DNA of 64,000 bases, taken from the NCBI GenBank assembly GCA_039621445.1, contig CP154954.1, forward strand, positions 34,259,737 to 34,323,736, read 5' to 3'. A program made the translations under genes and the position numbers. Below the pieces are notes generated by a model, which did not search any database, was not told the origin of the DNA, and was given only the letters and a program-made list of their open reading frames with translations. Each line of letters starts with the position of its first letter. Positions within the stretch are counted from its first letter, which is position 1. This DNA comes from Euglena gracilis (taxonomy: Eukaryota > Euglenida > Euglenophyceae > Euglenales). Below, one piece after another: positions 59,901 through 64,000 of this stretch.

Positions 59901-60726
59901 GGTAACCTGGGCTGACCTGGTAAATGTCCCCCGGAATGGTCGAACGAACCCAGCTAAATGTGCTGATTTCTTGCAACCAACGTTCCCGCTGCATGTTTTT
60001 CTTAAGATTAAACCACGACAATCATGAAACCAACGGGTCCCCTGACTTTGGAGGCCTCCTGGAACACCCAGTCGGTTACTCGGAGTAAGGCCCAATTTGG
60101 TCCATTTTTACATGGTAACCTGAGCTGACCAGGTAAATGTCCCCCGGAATGGTCGAATGCACCCATCTAAATGTGCTGATTTCTTGCAACCAACGTTCCC
60201 GCTGCATGTTTTTCTTTTCCATTAATCCACGACAATCATGAAACCAACGGGTCCCCTGACTTGGGAGGCCTCCTGGAACACCCATTCGGTTACTCGGAGT
60301 ACGGCCCAATTTGGTCCACTTTTACATGGTAACCTGGGATGACCTGGTAAATGTCCCCCGGAATGGTGGAAGGCACCCATCTAAATGTGCTCATTTCTTG
60401 CAACCAGCATTCCCGCTGCATGTTTTTCTTACCATTAAACCACGACAATCATGAAACCAACGGCTCCCCTGACTTTGGAGGCCTCCTGGAAGACCCATTC
60501 GGTTACTCGGAGTAAGGCCCAGTTTGGTCCATTTTTACATGGTAACCTGGGCTGACCTGGTAAATGTCCCCCGGAAGGTTCGAATGCACCCACCTAAATG
60601 TGCTCACTTCTTGCAACCAACATTCCCGCTGCACGTTTTTCTTAGCATTGAACCACGACAATCATGAAACCAACGGGTCACCTGACTTTGGAGGCCTCCT
60701 GGAACGCCCATTCGGTTACTCGGAGT
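50927..60726 (+). repeat. Forward satellite block, variant-rich
   Basis: About 46 monomers. Characteristic variants are GTCTCACGGAATGG, TGTCCCCAAGAATGG, GCATTGTTTGCTTACC, TGTGCCCCAGAATGG and GGAGCACAATTCGG (two bases shorter). A 4-monomer repeat of 852 bp is visible at 51474-51830 versus 52326-52683. The block ends at CGGAGT at 60726. Confidence 0.94.
53960..58180 (+). repeat. 9-mer higher-order repeat, about 1.915 kb
   Basis: The monomer with GGAGCACAATTCGGTTAC followed by one with TGTGCCCC(A/T)GAATGGTCGAATACACCC occurs at about 53977, 54828, 55892, 56743 and 57807. Spacings alternate 851 and 1064 bp (four and five monomers), giving a 9-monomer period of 1915 bp. Other variants (TCTCACGG, CCCCAAGAATGG, CTCTGCGTGTCTTTTTTACC) recur in the same order. 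Just over two periods are present. Confidence 0.8.
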
Positions 60727-60950
60727 TTTGAGTGCCCATTCTTGGCCTGGACCCAGTGTCTCACTTTTGACCTTTCTGGCATTGAACTTTTCAAAACTTC
60801 CAGCACAGCAAAAGCAAAGACAGGAATTCTTTGAGGTTAAATCAGTGACCCACGCAATCAGTGTAAGCATTTTTCTCCCTACAGAACAATTGGCATGTTT
60901 CAATGACTTTGCTGTCTTGAATTAGTAATTGCAGACTTGGAATTCGGGCA
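60727..60950 (+). repeat. Interspersed repeat, copy in plus orientation
   Basis: About 220 bp starting TTTGAGTGCCCATTCTTGG and reaching GAATTAGTAATTGCAGACTTGG. It is about 90% or more identical, by eye, to the reverse complement of 63313-63534. The family is not recognised. It contains GTAAGC...CTACAG 22 bp apart, which I do not regard as an intron. Confidence 0.88.
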
Positions 60951-61459
60951 ATCATGAAAAGGGGATCCTGATTTTTGTGCCCAGAATCGGGCAGCCAAAA
61001 AAAGGAATTGTGGGCCAAAAATCTGGGCAAGGAGGAAAATCTTCAGCTCCAAATGTCATTATGTGCCCTGCCGTACATCTGTGCCCATGCGGGCAAAGCA
61101 GAGTACCCCCCCCTTGTGCCCTGACCCTTCCCCAACTGGGCAATGACATCCATCTCTTTGGTGCCTGCCCTGTTGAAGGGAAATCTGGTCAAATCAAAAG
61201 GGGAAACCCAAAAGCAAAGTGCCCTGCAGGGCAAATCTCTACAAATGGTGGCTGGGCAATCACAAACCAAACCAGGAAAATGCTTACACTTAAATTGCAA
61301 TAAAATCACAGCAAACACACAAGGTTCAGCGCACAGGGAATGGCTTCAGCGGCTCCTCCTTCTTCCTCTTCTTGGATTGTAATCTCCTGATTCGTCTTTC
61401 CTTGCATGTGTCTTTTTGTTTCATCTTGTCTTCAGATTGATTGTCATCTTCTTCAGCAG
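60727..61459. other. Nonsatellite insertion 1, 733 bp
   Basis: Satellite stops inside CGGAGTAAGG and resumes inside TTGCAACCAACATTCCCGC, so about 95-100 bp of monomer is missing and no target duplication is visible. From left to right it holds an interspersed repeat (60727-60950), a stretch rich in TGCCC and GGGCA words (60951-61325) in which I see no gene, and a minus-strand coding-like tail (61326-61468). Confidence 0.85.
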
Positions 61460-61468
61460 CTTGCACAA
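61326..61468 (-). pseudogene. Exon-like fragment with basic C-terminal tail
   Basis: On the minus strand the frame reads an acidic stretch (AAEEDDNQSEDK), then KQKDTCKERRIRRLQ and SKKRKKEEPLKPFPVR before TGA. The KKRKK cluster resembles a nuclear localisation signal. Upstream the frame runs into satellite, so any parent gene is truncated at the insertion edge. This could be the 3' end of a captured nuclear-protein gene, or an accident of GA-rich sequence. Confidence 0.3.
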
Positions 61469-62416
61469 CATTCCCGCTGCATGTTTTTCTTAACATTAAA
61501 CCACGACAATCATGAAACCAACGGGTCCCTTGACTTTGGAGGCCTCCTGGAACACCCATTCGGTTACTCGGAGTAACGACCATTTTCGTTCCATTTTTAC
61601 ATACATACATGGGAACCTGGGCTGACCTGGTAAATGTCCCCCGTAATGGTCGAATGCACCCATCTAAATGTGCTCATTTCTTGCAACCAACATTCCCTCT
61701 GCATGTTCTTTCTTACCATTAAACCACGACAATCATGAAACCAACGGGTCCCTGACTTTGGAGGCCTCCTGGAACACCCATTCGGTTACTCGGAGTAAGG
61801 CCCAATTTGGTCCATTTTTACATGGTAACCTGGGCTGACCTGGTAAATGTCCCCCGGAATGGTCGAATGCACCCATCTAAATGAGCTCATGTCTTGCAAC
61901 CAACCTTCCCGCTGCATGTTTTTATTACCATTGAACCACGACAATCATGAAACCAACGGGTCCCCTGACTTTGGAGGCCTCCTGCAACACCCATTCGGTT
62001 ACTCGGAGTAAGGCCCAATTTGGTCCATTTTTACATGGTAACCTGGGCTCACCTGGTAAATGTCCCCCGGAATGGTCGAACGCACCCATCCAAATGTGCT
62101 CATTTGTTGCAACCAACATTCCCGCTGCATGTTTTTCTTACCATTAAACCACGACAATCATGAAACCGACGGGTCCCCTGACTTTGGAGGCCTCCTGCAA
62201 CACCCATTCGGTTACTCGGAGTAAGGCCCAATTTAGTCCACTTTTACATGGTAACCTGGGCTGACCTGGTAAATGTCCCTCGGAATGGTCGAATGCACCC
62301 ATCTAAATGAGCTCATGTCTTGCAACCTACATTCCCGCTGCATGTTTTTCTTACCATTAAACCACGACAATCATGAAACCAACGGGTCCCTGACTTTGGA
62401 GGCCTCCTGGAACACC
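61460..62416 (+). repeat. Forward satellite block between insertions
   Basis: About 4.5 monomers with variants ATGAGCTCATGTC and CTCCTGCAACACCC. It ends after CTCCTGGAACACCC at 62416. Confidence 0.94.
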
Positions 62417-62586
62417 CTACTGGAGGGTACGTTTTTGTTGGCCCCCCCAGGACCCAGGGATGACTGCCCAGGGGGGGGGTGACAATTCGGGCACATGGCA
62501 GATCAGGGTGAGGTTGGAATTTTGACTTGGCAAATTTGACCTGCGAATGCCAATTGACATTCCAAGGAATGTTCTGAAGGAAGGGG
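62417..62586. other. 170-bp unique spacer at a forward-to-reverse switch
   Basis: The sequence separates forward satellite from reverse satellite. It includes GGCCCCCCCAGGACCC and, 25 bp on, GCCCAGGGGGGGGG, which can pair as a C7/G7 stem. I see no gene in it. Confidence 0.85.
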
Positions 62587-63305
62587 GGTGCATTCGACCA
62601 TTCCGGGGGACATTTACCAGGTGAGCCCAGGTTACCATGTAAAAATGGACGAAATTGGGCCTTACTCCGAGTAACCGAATGGGTGTTCCAGGAGGCCTTC
62701 AAAGTCAGGGGACCCGTTGGTTTCGTGATTGTCGTGGTTCAATGGTAAGAAAAACATGCAGCGGGAATGTTGGTTGCAAGGAATGAGCACATTTAGATAG
62801 GTGCATTCGACCATTCCGGGGGACATTTACCAGGTCAGCCCAGGTTACCGTGTAAAAATGAACCAAATTGGGCCTTACTCCGAGTAACCGAATGGGTGTT
62901 CCAGGAGGCCTCCAAAGTCAGGGGACCCGTTGGTTTCACGATTGTCGTGGTTCAATGGTAAGACAAACATGCAGCGCGAATGTTGGTTGCAAGACATGAG
63001 CACATTTAGATGGGTGCATTCGACCATTCCCGGGGCATTTACCAGGTCAGCCCAGGTTACCATGTAAAAATGGACCAAATTGGGCCTTACTCCGAGTAAC
63101 CGAATGGGTGTTCCAGGAGGCCTCCAAAGTCAGGGGACCCGTTGGTTTCATGATTGTCGTGGTTCAATGGTATGAAAACCATGCAGCGGGAATGTTGGTT
63201 GCAAGAAATGAGCTCATTTAGATGGGAGCCTTCGAGCATTCCGGGGGACATTTACCAGGTCAGCCAAGGTTACCGTGTAAAAATGGACCAAATTGGGCCT
63301 TACTC
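62587..63305 (-). repeat. Inverted satellite block, about 3.4 monomers
   Basis: Reverse-oriented monomers starting GGTGCATTCGACC and ending CCTTACTC. Variants include GGTTCAATGGTAAG and GTTACCGTGTAAAAATG. With the forward block at 61460-62416 it forms an inverted repeat around the 170-bp spacer. Confidence 0.94.
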
Positions 63306-63312
63306 TGTAGGA

Positions 63313-63534
63313 TTCGCCAAGTCTGCAATTCCTAATTCAATATTGCAAAGTCATTGAAGAATGCCAATTTTTCTGTAGGGAGCAAATTGCTTACACTGAT
63401 TGCGTGGGTCACTGATTGAACCTCAAAGAATTCCTGTCTTTGCTTTTGCTGTGCTGGAAGTTTTGAAAAGCTCAATGCCAGAAAGGTCAAAAGTGAGACA
63501 CTGGGTCCAGGCCAAGAATGGGCACTCAAACAAT
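63313..63534 (-). repeat. Interspersed repeat, copy in minus orientation
   Basis: Reverse complement of the repeat at 60727-60950, with about 15-20 differences by eye. On its right the shared sequence ends near CACTCAAACAATC, a few bases beyond where copy 1 meets satellite, so copy 1 is slightly truncated. Confidence 0.88.
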
Positions 63535-63773
63535 CAGTGTACACCCTGTACAATCAGTCAGCTCCCGGGCTTGATCAGCCCAGATGTCATTGAGGAAGCG
63601 TCCAGAAAGTTGCTGCAGGATGGAATGGGAAGATGCACCACATCCATGACAGAATGGGTACAGAAGATGCAATCCGGCAGCTGCAGATGTGGACAGATTG
63701 GGGTCCACTGCTGTCTAAGGACTGTGGTTGAAGGTGAAGCTGATCACCATGTACATCCTGTGTCTGAAGTCTA
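63535..63773 (+). pseudogene. Exon-like open fragment, unknown family
   Basis: The plus-strand frame is open from before 63535 to the satellite boundary. It reads LPGLISPDVIEEASRKLLQ, then DGMGRCTTSMTEWVQKMQSG and SCRCGQIGVHCC, with mixed amino-acid composition unlike the satellite frames. No start, stop or splice signal of its own is evident. It may be a piece of a host or transposon gene next to the interspersed repeat. I do not recognise it. Confidence 0.3.
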
Positions 63774-64000
63774 TGGGCTGACCTGGTAAATGTCCCCCGG
63801 AATGGTCGAATGCACCCATCTAAATGAGCTCATTTCTTGCAACCAACCTTCCCGCTGCATGTTTTTTCTTACAATTAAACCACAAAAATCATGAAACCAA
63901 CGGGTCCCCTGACTTTGGAGGCCTCCTGGAACACCCATTCGGTTACTCGGAGTAAGGCCCAATTTGGTCCATTTTTACATGGTAACCTGGGCTGACCTGG
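63774..64000 (+). repeat. Forward satellite, last monomer of the window
   Basis: One 213-bp monomer (TGGGCTGACC through ACATGGTAACC) plus the beginning of the next. The array evidently continues beyond the window. Confidence 0.95.

Larger units (their letters stand above)
63306..63773. other. Nonsatellite insertion 2, about 468 bp
   Basis: It starts at TGTAGGATTCGCC and ends at AAGTCTA before TGGGCTGACC. The left half is the interspersed repeat in minus orientation; the right half is a coding-like stretch. Satellite is forward on the right, so a strand switch is hidden inside this insertion. Confidence 0.85.

Noticed and set aside
60863-60884. 22-nt mini-intron GTAAGC...CTACAG in the interspersed repeat
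   Set aside because: Although both repeat copies keep GT and AG, 22 nt is far below normal intron size and no flanking coding frame demands it.
1-64000. CRISPR-like array
   Set aside because: Repeats are contiguous 212-213-bp monomers without unique spacers, and the context is eukaryotic.

Overview
This window is almost entirely satellite DNA. I estimate about 250 head-to-tail copies of one 213-bp monomer (212 bp in one subfamily), covering roughly 85-90% of the 64 kb. The remaining sequence is retroelement, DNA-transposon, tandem-repeat and short unique material lodged inside the array. The host is a eukaryote. The evidence is the long high-copy satellite with higher-order repeats, an LTR with an AATAAA signal and a primer-binding site matching the initiator-tRNA 3' end, a TA-flanked terminal-inverted-repeat element with a spliceosomal-type acceptor, and the absence of any dense gene set. 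I cannot name the species. The primer-binding site TGGTAGCAGA fits the initiator tRNA of animals, and probably other non-plant eukaryotes, better than the land-plant form (TGGTATCAGA), but this is weak evidence.

Layout. 1-21636: satellite on the strand I call forward, in three subfamily zones: mixed 213-bp monomers; a 212-bp zone to about 15.2 kb with tetramer (848 bp) and octamer (1.70 kb) higher-order repeats; and a zone with a 9-mer (1.92 kb) period. A 166-bp C-tract interrupts it at 5495-5660. 21637-28896: two tandem copies of a 3.54-kb unit holding the 5' part of a damaged LTR retroelement (LTR, primer site, a frameshifted gag-position ORF with an SSIEH peptide repeat, then 161-bp tandem repeats). 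The second copy runs on into GC-rich and polypurine DNA. 28897-30705: forward satellite with a small fold-back. 30706-41589: satellite in the opposite orientation, the most homogeneous block. 41590-60726: forward again, with two copies of a 0.63-kb terminal-inverted-repeat element inside a large segmental duplication and another 9-mer (1.915 kb) repeat. 60727-63773: a patchwork containing an interspersed repeat present twice in opposite orientation around a further satellite inversion. 63774-64000: forward satellite.

I see no intact host gene, rRNA, tRNA or CRISPR array. The 60-150-codon reading frames that fill the array are by-products of a monomer length divisible by three and its near multiples. 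The coding remnants I consider worth listing are the retroelement ORF (two copies), a 95-codon terminal exon inside the DNA element (two copies), and two short exon-like fragments near 61.4 and 63.6 kb.

Most worth a second look: (1) the retroelement is packed with tiny perfect hairpins (3-5 bp stem, mostly 3-5 nt loop), many inside coding sequence; (2) every standard monomer carries a 17-bp motif matching the CENP-B box at 8 of 9 essential positions; (3) the array contains several strand switches with fold-back junctions; (4) the C-tract precisely replaces about 55 bp of an otherwise colinear duplicate; (5) the 0.63-kb element carries subterminal iterons and a well-formed splice acceptor before its ORF.
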